Below, one piece after another: positions 1-9,301 of a DNA stretch of 64,000 bases. The translations under genes and the position numbers were made by a program. Each line of letters opens with the position of its first letter. Position 1 is the stretch's first letter. Location: the NCBI GenBank assembly GCA_900099715.1, contig FMTG01000008.1, forward strand, positions 62,001-126,000, in the 5' to 3' direction. A model generated the notes under the pieces. The model was not told the origin of the DNA, ran no database searches, and was given only the letters and a program-made list of their open reading frames with translations. The DNA comes from Ruminococcaceae bacterium YRB3002. GTDB taxonomy: Bacteria; Bacillota; Clostridia; Saccharofermentanales; Saccharofermentanaceae.

Positions 1-2159
1 ATGTTTATCCTGTTCCCGGCAAGATCTATCACTTCGTCTATACTCTTCTGTCCCTCGAGATATGGCTGGATCTCCTCATCAAGGATCTCAAGGACAGTCG
101 AGTCCACATCCCTTTCCGTACGGGAGTCCGACAGTTCATCCAGATAATGGTCTATAGCATCAGCAGGCCACACGCCATCATCCGCCAGAGAATTCTTAGC
201 ATCAAATCTATTGAATTCTTCAACGATCTTAATAGCACGGAGACGCATCCCTTCTTGAGATACTGGGTTCTCGTTATATGAACATATCCTGCTCTGAACG
301 TCCGGGAGAAGAAAAGCATTGATGAAGCTGATACAATCTTCCCTAGATCCTGAGCATGATGTTATCGCTATCCCCACCGTGTCCATGATCTCCGGAACGC
401 TTCCGTCTCTCGACGGGTATCCGATTATCGAATAATCACCGTTGTACTTACCGCTGTACTTAAGGAACCCCGGAAAACCCTTCCAGGAAAGGTCGGTCAC
501 AGGCTCAAACCCTAATGAGCTTATATCAGCAGGTTCTGTCATGTTCTTAACATACTCTGCAAGTGCTCTGAAATCATCATTATCAAGATCTATCCGCCCG
601 CGGCTGTCGAAGAATGACCCGGAAGAATTCATAAACAGTCTGTTGAAGATATCCTTCTTCTCGACACCCAATACATTGAGTCCGTTATTGGCACTCTTCA
701 CGAGTTCATCATACTGTTCATAAGTTATTCCCTTCTGATCCGGATCATCGAGAAGTGACGTCTTCACGACAAGCCCTCTGTAGCATATTCCGTAAGGAAC
801 CCTGTAATACGGGCTGTCCATTCCGCATAGTCCGCTGACATCAACGAGATATCTGTCATCATCAAGAACGGCATGATCTGAGTTGAGGATCACCATATCA
901 GGGCCTAATTCTGATCTTATGTCTTCCATCAGGATATCCACCGATTCCGTCACATCCCTGTCAAAGCTATGATACTTGTTGACTAGCCTGACATAGCGAT
1001 CATCGCTGTCGCGGTTATAACTGTTAACGGCTTCACACAGACCGAATGAAGGCCAGTCAACATATGCAAGCTCCAGTATCTTCTTGCCTTTATTGGGGTT
1101 ACTGTCAGCTCTCGTCAGCGTGATCAGAACAGGATCTCCATTACCCCACGCTATCCCTGACTGTTCAGCATAGACTGAGACCTTGTCCTCTGAGGCATAC
1201 AAGATCCTGTAATTCGATGACATGTCGAATTCATTATTGATATATGTGTCGCTGTACCGGAGCATATCGGATAACTCCCCCGTGGCAGGGTCATACCTCA
1301 CGATGACTGCTCCTCCTAATTCATCTTCTGCATCAGATCTTGGGAAGTATACCGCATCGTCTTCCACGAACCATCCGTTCATTACACTGTCAGGAAGTTC
1401 ATTCACGCTTACTGTCAGATCATCAATATTGAGTCTGCACATATAGCACTTATGGTCGTCACCTGTCTCAACATCCGCCTCGAAAACAATATCGCCCTTA
1501 TAGAACATCATCCCCATGATGTAGCATGCTTCCATATCGGGTACGATGTCGGGTTCATATGTCCTGATATCGCCAGTGCCATCATCGATCACTATCGCCT
1601 GTCTGTTACTGCTGTCAAATCCCGACTGCTGAAATGAGTATATGAGCATATCACCATTCCTGCTCACATTATTCACTCCCGAGAACGTCATCGTCTTCGG
1701 GGGGACTGTGACTTCTTCCGGTTCCGTAAATACCCCCTTGGCAAAATCTGTCTTATATATCAGATTCGTTATAGTATCTGCCCCGCTGTCATCGCCATAC
1801 ACAAAAGCATAGTACTGACCGTCTGACAGGAAAACATCCTGAACATTGCCATACTCTGAAGGATCTATCCGGCCGACAAGTGTTCCGTCCATTTTGTACT
1901 CGACCAGCATATATGGCGTTGTCGTGCTCTTGAGATATTCCTCCGCAACGAGAGTATCCCCATCAGTCGCGATCACATTGAAGCCCTGAAGATCATCGAT
2001 ACCGCCAAGATCAGGATAGACTATATTGTCATCCCACCAGGTACCGTCTTCAACATATGAGACCTCTTTATGGGATGTATGGTCATCTGAGCTGCATGAG
2101 ATAACAGATGACACTACAAGCGATATCGATACTGTTATGGCGATGATTCTCCTGTTCAT
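1..2159 (-). CDS. Lipoprotein with N-terminal propeller-like region and C-terminal solute-binding domain (partial)
   Basis: Exported lipoprotein; the C-terminus runs off the left edge. The start is fixed by AGGAGG a few bases upstream of the ATG. A signal peptide ends in a lipobox-like segment (VSSVISC, Cys about residue 22), so it should be lipid-anchored outside the membrane. The next roughly 330 residues are repeats of short beta-strands of the type ending in VSYVEDG or YKMDGTLVG, as in beta-propellers. The C-terminal half resembles an ABC-type sugar-binding protein (GPDMVILNSDH, VPYGICYRG). It is a paralogue of the lipoprotein at 24305-26422: same architecture, and similar endings (EGQKSIDEVIDL here, TQGRSVDDITES there). 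No permease or ATPase gene adjoins it, so the ligand and partner transporter are unknown. Architecture is clear; function is inferred. Confidence 0.75.
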   Translation of the reverse strand, partial: MNRRIIAITVSISLVVSSVISCSSDDHTSHKEVSYVEDGTWWDDNIVYPDLGGIDDLQGFNVIATDGDTLVAEEYLKSTTTPYMLVEYKMDGTLVGRIDPSEYGNVQDVFLSDGQYYAFVYGDDSGADTITNLIYKTDFAKGVFTEPEEVTVPPKTMTFSGVNNVSRNGDMLIYSFQQSGFDSSNRQAIVIDDGTGDIRTYEPDIVPDMEACYIMGMMFYKGDIVFEADVETGDDHKCYMCRLNIDDLTVSVNELPDSVMNGWFVEDDAVYFPRSDAEDELGGAVIVRYDPATGELSDMLRYSDTYINNEFDMSSNYRILYASEDKVSVYAEQSGIAWGNGDPVLITLTRADSNPNKGKKILELAYVDWPSFGLCEAVNSYNRDSDDRYVRLVNKYHSFDRDVTESVDILMEDIRSELGPDMVILNSDHAVLDDDRYLVDVSGLCGMDSPYYRVPYGICYRGLVVKTSLLDDPDQKGITYEQYDELVKSANNGLNVLGVEKKDIFNRLFMNSSGSFFDSRGRIDLDNDDFRALAEYVKNMTEPADISSLGFEPVTDLSWKGFPGFLKYSGKYNGDYSIIGYPSRDGSVPEIMDTVGIAITSCSGSREDCISFINAFLLPDVQSRICSYNENPVSQEGMRLRAIKIVEEFNRFDAKNSLADDGVWPADAIDHYLDELSDSRTERDVDSTVLEILDEEIQPYLEGQKSIDEVIDLAGNRIN

Positions 2160-2208
2160 AGGCAATCCTCCTTCGTATGTCCAATTATATCCAGAAGATG
2201 TAGCGTAA

Positions 2209-2877
2209 TTATATCGTCTTGATCAGTCCGATAATATCAGTAAGCGTATCTACCCTGGCATAGAGGAGTTTGGACAGTTCCTCATCAGGCTCTGTTAGAT
2301 CAGGGACCATTACTACCTTGAGTCCTGCGCCGTAAGCGCTCCTGACACCGTTAGGCGAATCCTCCACTCCCATGGCCCTGGAAGGTTCCACTTCCAGCGC
2401 CTCACAAGCGTATCTATATATATCGGGAGCAGGCTTACCGAACTCCACCATATCAGCACATATTATCCTGTCGAAAGCGTCCTCGAGCCCGATCCTCTGA
2501 AGATGGGACGTCGTCCTCCGAAGGCCGTTGGCTGTGGCCATCGCGACCGTTATCCCTTCATCCCTGAGCCACTTAAGTATCTCTCTGGCGCCGGGCTTAA
2601 GGGGGATGCCGTGAAGCCTTATCTCTTCTTTTATCAGCTGTTTGCGGTATTCGCGGACAGCATCGTAATCAAAGTCTTCACCGAACCACTCCTTGAACTG
2701 CAGGGGTGCAAAGGGTCGCCCGAGAGACCGAAGCTCCAGCGCCATCCAGGGCTCTGCCTTATAGCCGAAATGCTCCAGCGCAGCGGGCCACGCCTTCTGA
2801 TAGTACTTCTCCGTATCGGTGATAGTACCGTCAAGATCAAATATTACTGCGTCAACGATTCTGTTTGATGTTTTCAT
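2209..2877 (-). CDS. HAD-superfamily hydrolase, beta-phosphoglucomutase-like
   Basis: A 222-residue cytosolic HAD phosphatase or phosphomutase. Motif I is VIFDLDGTITDTE near residues 13-25, with nucleophile and acid/base aspartates two residues apart. A helical cap follows. Motif II lies in VAMATANG, the motif III lysine in FGKPAPDIY, and motif IV in GVEDSPNGVRSA. Length and order match the beta-phosphoglucomutase-like subfamily, which acts on small phosphosugars or related phosphates; the substrate cannot be read from sequence. It stands alone, with the lipoprotein gene 49 bp downstream. No Shine-Dalgarno is visible, and a TATAAT box ends only 7 bp before the ATG, so the mRNA may be leaderless or the true start may lie slightly downstream. 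Confidence 0.88.
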   Translation of the reverse strand: MKTSNRIVDAVIFDLDGTITDTEKYYQKAWPAALEHFGYKAEPWMALELRSLGRPFAPLQFKEWFGEDFDYDAVREYRKQLIKEEIRLHGIPLKPGAREILKWLRDEGITVAMATANGLRRTTSHLQRIGLEDAFDRIICADMVEFGKPAPDIYRYACEALEVEPSRAMGVEDSPNGVRSAYGAGLKVVMVPDLTEPDEELSKLLYARVDTLTDIIGLIKTI

Positions 2878-2884
2878 GGAAAGT

Positions 2885-2890
2885 ATTATA
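2885..2890 (-). promoter_or_regulatory. -10 box (TATAAT) of the HAD gene, possibly leaderless
   Basis: A perfect TATAAT on the minus strand is separated from the ATG at 2877 by 7 bases, which places the expected transcription start at or next to the start codon. No good -35 is seen 16-18 bp upstream. Confidence 0.45.
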
Positions 2891-3199
2891 CAACAAAGGC
2901 TCCGGGTTCTGCATGTACGTTTATTGGTACATGAGCTCTGTTGTTCTATTTTTTGTAATTGAATTGTAACAATACGCCATCAGGGGCAGAACGGCGGCAC
3001 CCCGCACCTCCCTCCAGCCCTTATGCTGTCTTGTGTGAGGGATGTTTTCGAGGGGTGGTATTTGTACGATTATCAGTACTGTTCAGGGGATTTTGGCAGT
3101 CCCGAAACCACTTGCCAACCACCTTCTCCGCGTGTAAAATATCATCAATAAAGACAAAGCGAATCCTGTCTGAACAGCAGGATATTAGGGATTAACGAA

Positions 3200-3234
3200 C
3201 CGGGATATATTAATAAAACAGAACAATATCCCGG
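3200..3234. repeat. 9-bp inverted repeat upstream of the XRE gene
   Basis: CCGGGATAT and ATATCCCGG are perfect 9-bp arms separated by a 17-bp AT-rich loop, about 90 bp before the small regulator gene. It has no U-tract. It could be an operator for that regulator or a stem-loop in its leader. The rest of 2891-3323 shows nothing convincing. Confidence 0.4.
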
Positions 3235-3323
3235 AATCTAACAAAAAACAGCGATCATATTACGCCGGACGCGGATGCGGCCCGGTTGTGATATCGACAC
3301 TTTATCTGGTGAGGAGGTACTTT

Positions 3324-3551
3324 ATGAGACATGGTCAGATAGACGTCTACCACTGGCGCGTCAGGAAAGCGATAGCAGAATCGCCTTACACTTGCGAAGA
3401 ATTGGCCCAGATCATGGGATGCGACCGCAAGGTTCTCAGCAGCACACGCTGCAGCATGATGAGCTCATACCACCTTGCCAAGTTCTGCGCGGCCACAGGG
3501 GTGTCCGCCGACTATATCCTGGGGATCTCGGACGAGCAGAAGATCGCCTAA
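3324..3551 (+). CDS. Small XRE-type helix-turn-helix regulator
   Basis: A 75-residue DNA-binding protein. The start is chosen at the ATG preceded by GAGGAGG with 7-bp spacing, not at the upstream in-frame ATG, which lacks a site. The helix-turn-helix is visible in TCEELAQIMGCDRKVLSS, and the ending VSADYILGIS is the characteristic close of the XRE/Cro fold. No effector or partner domain is present, so its role is probably local transcription control; the inverted repeat 90 bp upstream is a candidate target. Its last 4 bases overlap the end of the convergent membrane-protein gene. The family is fairly sure; targets are unknown. Confidence 0.75.
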   Translation: MRHGQIDVYHWRVRKAIAESPYTCEELAQIMGCDRKVLSSTRCSMMSSYHLAKFCAATGVSADYILGISDEQKIA

Positions 3552-4108
3552 TTCTCGTTGGGATATACGAGTCTCTTATCGGTATTGAACCAGTCTGCGA
3601 CCATTCGGAACATGCTGACGATCCTGCGTCCCGAATCTGTGATGGAATATGTGCCGTCGCCGTTATCCACGAGCGTTCCCGTGGCTATCTGTTCGTCGAA
3701 TCTTTTCTCGAAGGCGCCGTAATCCACCACATATTTGCTGGTAAATATCTCCTGGACGTCCTCTTCTGTAAAGCTCTGATCTGAATTCTCGTCCATGTAG
3801 CTGAGCATGAACACTGAGACTGAACGCTCCACGGTAACCGGGATCAGCGTAAACAGCACCATGTTGACACAGCAGAATATGACGAACATCATGATGATGT
3901 CCCTGATCGAGATGAAGCTCCAGAACCTGCGTACCACGGCCATCGTAACAGCGGAAAGGATTCCCGTTATTATGATGAAGACAATGCCCCTGTACATAAG
4001 CACTTCCATGCCCCCAAGGAAGCCCGTGTGGAACAGCCCCACAAACAGTGCGGAATAAACAATATAGATAAGTGCGTACAGTCCTATGAGCTTAAATACG
4101 TCCTTCAT
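3548..4108 (-). CDS. Membrane protein of unknown family, partner of GT-C proteins
   Basis: A 186-residue protein with about three hydrophobic membrane segments in residues 1-100 (LIGLYALIYIVYSALFVGLF, VFIIITGILSAVTMAVV, IIMMFVIFCCVNMVLFTLIP). A soluble C-terminal part of about 80 residues follows, with a winged-helix-like end (NGDGTYSITDSGRRI). It is the last gene of a tight three-gene operon, 6 bp after the 682-residue glycosyltransferase-like gene, so a role in the same envelope or lipid-linked sugar process is likely by context only. I do not recognise the family. It ends convergent with the XRE gene with a 4-bp overlap. Confidence 0.6.
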   Translation of the reverse strand: MKDVFKLIGLYALIYIVYSALFVGLFHTGFLGGMEVLMYRGIVFIIITGILSAVTMAVVRRFWSFISIRDIIMMFVIFCCVNMVLFTLIPVTVERSVSVFMLSYMDENSDQSFTEEDVQEIFTSKYVVDYGAFEKRFDEQIATGTLVDNGDGTYSITDSGRRIVSMFRMVADWFNTDKRLVYPNEN

Positions 4109-4114
4109 TGTGCG

Positions 4115-6163
4115 TCACGCCCCTTTTCTTACATAGTTCCAGGTCCTGCCCTCATTAGGCTCGGACCAGTCGAGAGTGCCATATGGAACCATCTCCACCT
4201 TAACAGCCTCTCCCTGCCCCTCGAAAACATACTCATCATTATACACAATAATGATCCCGTCACCATCGGTCAGATACAGCTTGAACGCCTGTGACTTATC
4301 GCCCTTATATTCCTGCCATGTCAGTTCTCCCACTCCCTCAGCCACCAGGGAAGCCGTCAGATACCTGCTGCCGGAGACCTCTTTAAGATATGTCTTATCA
4401 CCCTTATTTACGGTCTCGACTTCATACTTGAGACCGCCGGAGCTCAATTCGTAGATCCCGTCATCCAGCGGGTTCCATGACTGGCGGTACCCGGTACTGA
4501 GATACTCATGGTAGAGAGCTCTGTCCTGGGCAAACTGTTCCCTGAGGGTAGCAAGTCCCAGGATCTCCGGAAATATCAGCACCAGCGAAGCTGCCACCAG
4601 GGTAAAGGAATAGTTCCAGCTGATCCTGGTCTTATTGAGGGCATCTATCTTCTCTTTCAGCGAACGTCTGTCCCTGTTCTTCCAGGCATCCCGTATGTAC
4701 CGCCACCCCAGAACACTGACAGGCACCAGCACTATCGCAAACGGAAATACATATTGCGATTTGGCCTCCCAGAATGTGTGGAAGATAAAGCCTCCGATAA
4801 ATGCCAGAGGAAGCAGGAGTGCCTCATCACTTATGCCCTTCTTATGACCGAACCACAGGGCCGCCACGACACCTGCCCACATCACGATGTGGATAAGACC
4901 CATAACAACGGATGCGGGATACTCGGCATCCGGTCTGATGAATCTGTAGAACCATCCTGCTGTATCGTACTGGGGAACAGACTGAGCTGCCCAGTAGGAT
5001 TTATAGAGGGGATCGGCCCACTGGTGGAGCTGTTTGCGCGTGAAGAAATTGAGCGTGTAAGGAATGTCCTGCGACATACCGTCAACGATCTGTTTATACA
5101 CATCAACTGCGATCTCCGTCTGCTGATCTTTGTCGCCTCCGACAGTTTTGTACGAATCCTCATTGAACCCGTTAAAACCGCCGGCATAATTGGCATCGTT
5201 GTCCATGACGCCCATGGCAATGTAGGACATGTAGCTTACGCCGCCTTTCAGAGGAAGACCGGTAATGCCTCTCATAACCATAAGCGGAACAAACGACGAC
5301 AGCCATATGGCAGCGATGACAGCAGGCACCAGAATGATCCTCATGTACTTTTTGACAGACAGTGCCTTGAAGAAACAGTAGATGATCAGTGCCACGCCGA
5401 AGATCATGTAATTTGACTTTATCAGACATGCTCCCAGAACGGCAGCAACGGACAGAACAGCTTTGAAGATCCGGGAGTCGGCAAAGTAGTCCATCATCAG
5501 CCTGAAAGCCAGCACAGACAGCGCAAATCCGGCCAGATTGCCATAAACGAAGAGAACGTACAAAGTGACAGGCAGATAAACCATGCCCGTCAGCAGTATT
5601 ATCAGTTCTCCCCTCTTTCCGAGTCCGATACGCCGGCCGATGAGCGAGAGCTCATTATACAGAAGGATCAGGAAAGCAACATTGACGAGCCTGATAACCA
5701 GATAGTTGTAGGTCCCGGCAACAAAGCTTCCCAGGTAACACAGCAATGCGAACCCGTACTGATTGGGATATATATCCATATAACCTGTCGGCTGGAAAGA
5801 ATCAATGGAACCTCTGCGGAGTTCATCAACAGCACGCTGGACATAGAGCTGATCCACGCCGGAACCGAGGCCGCAGGAGAAGACCAGTATGATGGCAACG
5901 GCGGCTGTGAGTGAGAGGAGGATCGTTTTCGCGATGATGAAGTGGTCCGCAATTCGCGTCAATACCGTAAGCCTGCCGGCGTTGACCGCGACGACAGAAG
6001 CGAGGATCACGGCAGCGGCAGCGGGCAATACCAGATTTCCGCTGTAGAAACAGAGTTCAAACCTGTCGCCGGAGGTATAGCAGGTGCAGGCAAGGTTCAG
6101 GATGAATATGTATGTGACCAAGGAAAAACCCAATACCGTAATCACATTTCTGTAAAGCTTCAT
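4115..6163 (-). CDS. Polytopic GT-C-type glycosyltransferase-like membrane protein
   Basis: A 682-residue integral membrane protein with roughly 11-12 hydrophobic segments in the first 520 residues, then an extracellular domain of about 150 residues. The layout matches the GT-C fold (ArnT/PMT/PIG-M type), whose members move sugars from polyprenyl-phosphate donors on the outer membrane face. The first extracellular loop contains VDQLYVQRAVDELRRG, where GT-C enzymes carry catalytic acidic residues. The C-terminal domain (YKGDKSQAFKLYL) resembles a small beta-rich carbohydrate-binding module. The start overlaps the end of the next upstream gene by 4 bases (ATGA), indicating translational coupling. 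Substrate is unknown; teichoic-acid or glycolipid decoration is a guess. Confidence 0.65.
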   Translation of the reverse strand: MKLYRNVITVLGFSLVTYIFILNLACTCYTSGDRFELCFYSGNLVLPAAAAVILASVVAVNAGRLTVLTRIADHFIIAKTILLSLTAAVAIILVFSCGLGSGVDQLYVQRAVDELRRGSIDSFQPTGYMDIYPNQYGFALLCYLGSFVAGTYNYLVIRLVNVAFLILLYNELSLIGRRIGLGKRGELIILLTGMVYLPVTLYVLFVYGNLAGFALSVLAFRLMMDYFADSRIFKAVLSVAAVLGACLIKSNYMIFGVALIIYCFFKALSVKKYMRIILVPAVIAAIWLSSFVPLMVMRGITGLPLKGGVSYMSYIAMGVMDNDANYAGGFNGFNEDSYKTVGGDKDQQTEIAVDVYKQIVDGMSQDIPYTLNFFTRKQLHQWADPLYKSYWAAQSVPQYDTAGWFYRFIRPDAEYPASVVMGLIHIVMWAGVVAALWFGHKKGISDEALLLPLAFIGGFIFHTFWEAKSQYVFPFAIVLVPVSVLGWRYIRDAWKNRDRRSLKEKIDALNKTRISWNYSFTLVAASLVLIFPEILGLATLREQFAQDRALYHEYLSTGYRQSWNPLDDGIYELSSGGLKYEVETVNKGDKTYLKEVSGSRYLTASLVAEGVGELTWQEYKGDKSQAFKLYLTDGDGIIIVYNDEYVFEGQGEAVKVEMVPYGTLDWSEPNEGRTWNYVRKGA

Positions 6164-8094
6164 GATCCGCTCCGATACTCAAGTGATATAACCTGTTTAG
6201 AGTCCGTCAACCCATTGAAAACGACGACACATGACTCCCCAGACTGCAATCTAAATGTACTTTCTGTGATTCCGTCGTTTTCAATTATAGACATCAATTC
6301 TCCGTGATCAATGCAAATACCGGTGGCATCGTAACTGTTGTCAGTAGTAATAATAACTGAACAATTGCCTGAAGGATTAATAACCGGACTTGTAAGAGTG
6401 TGCTCTTGTTCATCAAATATGTATCCCGGACTGTCACTAAAGTCAACAGCTCTTGTTCCCTCCAGAGGAAGACCGGAAATACCATCAAACTTATTTATGA
6501 ATGACTCATATACGGCATATCCGTCAATACAATCAACATAGGTATAATCGGAAGACAGATCAGGCAAAACATTCTCTATTCCGCCGGATTCCTCATTAAT
6601 TACAACCAAATTATGTTGTGATACGGCCGTATTCTCTAGGACACTGTAGTAGAAATCAGCAGCTTCCGGTGTCCCTGTCTCAGAGTTTATGGTCAGGTAC
6701 AGATTATCAGGATCGTAAAGTCTGAGCATCTCAGGCATGGCATGCCATTCATAGAAATAAATCACACCACATTTTCTGTCATTTACGAGCTCTATGATCT
6801 TATCACAGGTGTTTCTTATACCATCATACTGATGCGTGTAACTAACTGCCACACGCATTCCGTTTATCATGGTAACAACCGCATAAAGACCAACAAACAC
6901 AACAGCGCACATAGTCTTAAGTGACTTCACAGACATATGGGTAAAAAAACTTTCCATCCTGATTGCAGCAACTATGAGCAGAGGGTAGAAACCTATTAAC
7001 TGATATCTCAATGATGTATCAGTTACAACATTTACAAAAAAACTCCAGACAAACATCGTAATCAAGATCGACTCCAGATTCCGTGTGGCAGCCTCATCCT
7101 TACAGCTTCCGATGAAGAGTACCCTGGGAATAGCTGATAATCCGAATCCAAAAACTATTATTGCCCCCATACATGCAGATACATAAAAAACACCCTCAAG
7201 TGAGAATAGTCCGTCAACATCTGTGTTACTGCCGATCAGAATCTTGCACAGACTCAACAAAGCTCTCTCTATATCCTGGATTATTCCTTCCTCGGATGCT
7301 CTGATTATCATTCCTGATGTATTGGATCTGATCTCAAAGATTTTGTTGCAACAAAGGCCAGCGGCAGTCATGAACAAAGATATACCGATTACAATATCTT
7401 CATAGACATATTTTCTTATTCCATCCCTTGCCTGGAGGATCACATAACACAATATAATGGGGATGATCGCAATTCCAAACACAAAAAGAGAACTAGACAT
7501 CGAAGTAGTAAGTATCATCAATGCACAAATCACTATCATAATAATATTGAACCATGATCTGCGTCTTTCCTTCGGTGTTGTTATGACAGCCAATAACAAT
7601 AAAGGTGTAATAAACCTAAACGCATAATATCCCCCACCCAAAAAAGTACACTTCAGATATCCAAGCATACCAAGACTGGTTGGGGTAAGTGACACAAGCA
7701 GAACTATCAAAAGAACCCGCTTGCTTATTCTCAGATTGCTTATGATCCTACATATCACCATCGCGAAAAAGAGTATCGCAATTATGTTCACCAATCCGAA
7801 AGCAAAAAATATATCACCTGTAAACTTGTATATCGGTGCCGCAAATAAACAGGTATTATCTATCTCCCCATAAGTCAGGTATTTCCAAAAAGGAATGATT
7901 ATACCGCTTCTGGACATCTCAATGCTGTGACGCATGTGTTTAGCCATATCAACATCAATAAGGTCTCTCAGTTTAAACAGATTAAGGTAAGTTAGCAGAA
8001 GTATCTGCATTACAACGGTCGAGCCAATGATAACATCTGGCACGCCTATTTTAAGATTTCTTGAATCGAGTTTTGGTCTTTTCCAGTCTGCCAT
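6160..8094 (-). CDS. Polytopic membrane protein, second GT-C-like protein of the operon
   Basis: A 644-residue protein with about ten hydrophobic segments over residues 18-440 and a C-terminal extracytoplasmic domain of about 200 residues (NYTYVDCIDGYAVYE-like strands, then a short beta-rich end). The first loop (LRDLIDVDMAKHMRHS) is in the position of the acidic loop of GT-C enzymes. It is first in a three-gene operon and overlaps the following GT-C gene by 4 bases. The coding sequence is visibly richer in A and T than its two neighbours, which may indicate separate ancestry. The start is the ATG at 8094; no strong Shine-Dalgarno is evident. A polysaccharide or glycolipid glycosyltransferase is the best reading. 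Confidence 0.6.
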   Translation of the reverse strand: MADWKRPKLDSRNLKIGVPDVIIGSTVVMQILLLTYLNLFKLRDLIDVDMAKHMRHSIEMSRSGIIIPFWKYLTYGEIDNTCLFAAPIYKFTGDIFFAFGLVNIIAILFFAMVICRIISNLRISKRVLLIVLLVSLTPTSLGMLGYLKCTFLGGGYYAFRFITPLLLLAVITTPKERRRSWFNIIMIVICALMILTTSMSSSLFVFGIAIIPIILCYVILQARDGIRKYVYEDIVIGISLFMTAAGLCCNKIFEIRSNTSGMIIRASEEGIIQDIERALLSLCKILIGSNTDVDGLFSLEGVFYVSACMGAIIVFGFGLSAIPRVLFIGSCKDEAATRNLESILITMFVWSFFVNVVTDTSLRYQLIGFYPLLIVAAIRMESFFTHMSVKSLKTMCAVVFVGLYAVVTMINGMRVAVSYTHQYDGIRNTCDKIIELVNDRKCGVIYFYEWHAMPEMLRLYDPDNLYLTINSETGTPEAADFYYSVLENTAVSQHNLVVINEESGGIENVLPDLSSDYTYVDCIDGYAVYESFINKFDGISGLPLEGTRAVDFSDSPGYIFDEQEHTLTSPVINPSGNCSVIITTDNSYDATGICIDHGELMSIIENDGITESTFRLQSGESCVVVFNGLTDSKQVISLEYRSGS

Positions 8095-8139
8095 ACGGTA
8101 ATTATAACACGGGAGACATTAATAGGACTATTGATTTGA

Positions 8140-8145
8140 TATGAT
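8140..8145 (+). promoter_or_regulatory. -10 box (TATGAT) of the Mrr-like gene, possibly leaderless
   Basis: TATGAT ends 6 bp before the ATG at 8152 and there is no Shine-Dalgarno between them, so the transcript probably begins at or beside the start codon. The -35 region is weak. Confidence 0.35.
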
Positions 8146-8151
8146 GTTTAT

Positions 8152-8649
8152 ATGGACGGAAGAGAATATGAGAGAAGGGTGGCCGACTATCTGAGAAGCC
8201 ACGGATACCATAGAGTATCGCTGACCAGAGACTCCGGTGATTACGGGGTGGATATTGTCTGCTCAAGGCATCGCCATAAGTATGCCGTCCAGTGCAAATT
8301 CTATGCCAAACCTGTAGGTGTATCTGCAGTCCAGCAGGTGGTTGGAGGCATGGCATATTATGAGTGTGACAGGGCAATGGTCGTGACAAACAGCACTTTC
8401 ACCAGACAGGCATCAGAACTTGCAGAGAAGAATGACGTAATCCTTCTGGACGGCATAAGACCCAATCTGAAGCTTCGGAGAACCCTTCTGATACTGTTTG
8501 TCCTGATGGCAGGCGTTCTTATGCTCTTTACGGATTATGTGATATATGCAGGAATATTCCTGGCAATCTACATAATCCTTGTGGCATGCATGCTGTACCT
8601 GAGGCACAAAGCCATCCAGGTCCACTATTCAGATCATGGGGAGGAATGA
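8152..8649 (+). CDS. Membrane-anchored Mrr-type restriction endonuclease-like protein
   Basis: A 165-residue protein. Residues 1-105 form an Mrr_cat-like PD-(D/E)XK domain: YERRVADYLRSHGY at the start, catalytic D in SGDYGVDIV, and QxK in YAVQCKFY, followed by AVVVTNS-type strands (AMVVTNSTFTRQA). Two membrane helices follow (LLILFVLMAGVLMLF and YAGIFLAIYIILVACMLYL), and the end is charged. Mrr proteins cut modified DNA; membrane-linked versions are known but poorly described, and this one may act on incoming DNA at the membrane. It is a single gene divergent from the GT-C operon. Catalytic residues look intact. Confidence 0.75.
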   Translation: MDGREYERRVADYLRSHGYHRVSLTRDSGDYGVDIVCSRHRHKYAVQCKFYAKPVGVSAVQQVVGGMAYYECDRAMVVTNSTFTRQASELAEKNDVILLDGIRPNLKLRRTLLILFVLMAGVLMLFTDYVIYAGIFLAIYIILVACMLYLRHKAIQVHYSDHGEE

Positions 8650-9060
8650 TCAGTCTTCGTCAACGAAAAGGAAGCAGAGAATACCGAATACCAGGAGCAT
8701 TATCGCGCCAGCCATGAAAATAAAGTAGCCGTAGCCCCTTGTATATACTGCGGTCAGAGCCTGTACGGGAGCAGTGTCAACGAGCTGATCCTTCCAGTTT
8801 GCCCAGCAGACAATAGCGCATCCGTCCGTAATAGCAGTTGTAAGAAATGTAAGCACCCTTGTGTACTTGATGATCATGAGGAGAGCAGCCAGAGCGGCCA
8901 CACCGCAGATAACCTTACCAAGGATCCCTGAGAAGAGAGTGGTCGGAGCTACATCGTATCCATAGTGCATCTCAACAAAAGGCAGGAAAGTGCCCACGAT
9001 GATAGCGACCGCTGCTAAAACATAAAACACGCGGAATAGATTGCCGATCTTAGACTTCAT
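8650..9060 (-). CDS. Small four-helix membrane protein
   Basis: A 136-residue protein of four hydrophobic segments, beginning MKSKIGNLFRVFYV and ending in the acidic tail FLFVDED. The ATG at 9060 is chosen because GGTGGAGGGG lies 6 bp upstream; the in-frame ATG 15 bp earlier overlaps that ribosome binding site. I do not recognise the family. It lies convergent with the Mrr-like gene (adjacent stops) and divergent from tRNA-Ser. Function unknown. Confidence 0.55.
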   Translation of the reverse strand: MKSKIGNLFRVFYVLAAVAIIVGTFLPFVEMHYGYDVAPTTLFSGILGKVICGVAALAALLMIIKYTRVLTFLTTAITDGCAIVCWANWKDQLVDTAPVQALTAVYTRGYGYFIFMAGAIMLLVFGILCFLFVDED

Positions 9061-9203
9061 AACGTTCCCCTCCACCTTCTATTGTCTATTTTTTATTTAT
9101 CAATTCTTTTATATTTAGTCAATGCTTTTTGTGGAACAACATAAAAAATATAAGCAGATAGACTTAATCGTAACTTTGTGGTAATATAACGAGGCATCGG
9201 CAC

Positions 9204-9294
9204 GGAGAAGTACCCAAGAGGCCGAAGGGGAGGCTTTGCTAAAGCTTTAGGCGGGGCAACCTGCGCGAGGGTTCGAATCCCTCCTTCTCCGCCA
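9204..9294 (+). tRNA. tRNA-Ser (anticodon GCU)
   Basis: A complete cloverleaf of 91 bases including encoded CCA. The acceptor stem is GGAGAAG with CTTCTCC, followed by discriminator G. The anticodon GCU is at 9238-9240 in the loop TTGCTAA, closed by AGGCT/AGCTT. A long variable arm typical of serine tRNAs follows, and the T-loop is TTCGAAT. The last 12 bases are repeated at 20714-20725, suggesting that the gene's 3' end served as an integration site. It has no terminator of its own nearby. Confidence 0.96.
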
Positions 9295-9301
9295 TTGAAA
9301 G

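Noticed and set aside
3288-3323. Longer N-terminus of the small XRE protein
   Set aside because: The upstream ATG has no ribosome site, whereas GAGGAGG is well placed for the ATG at 3324.
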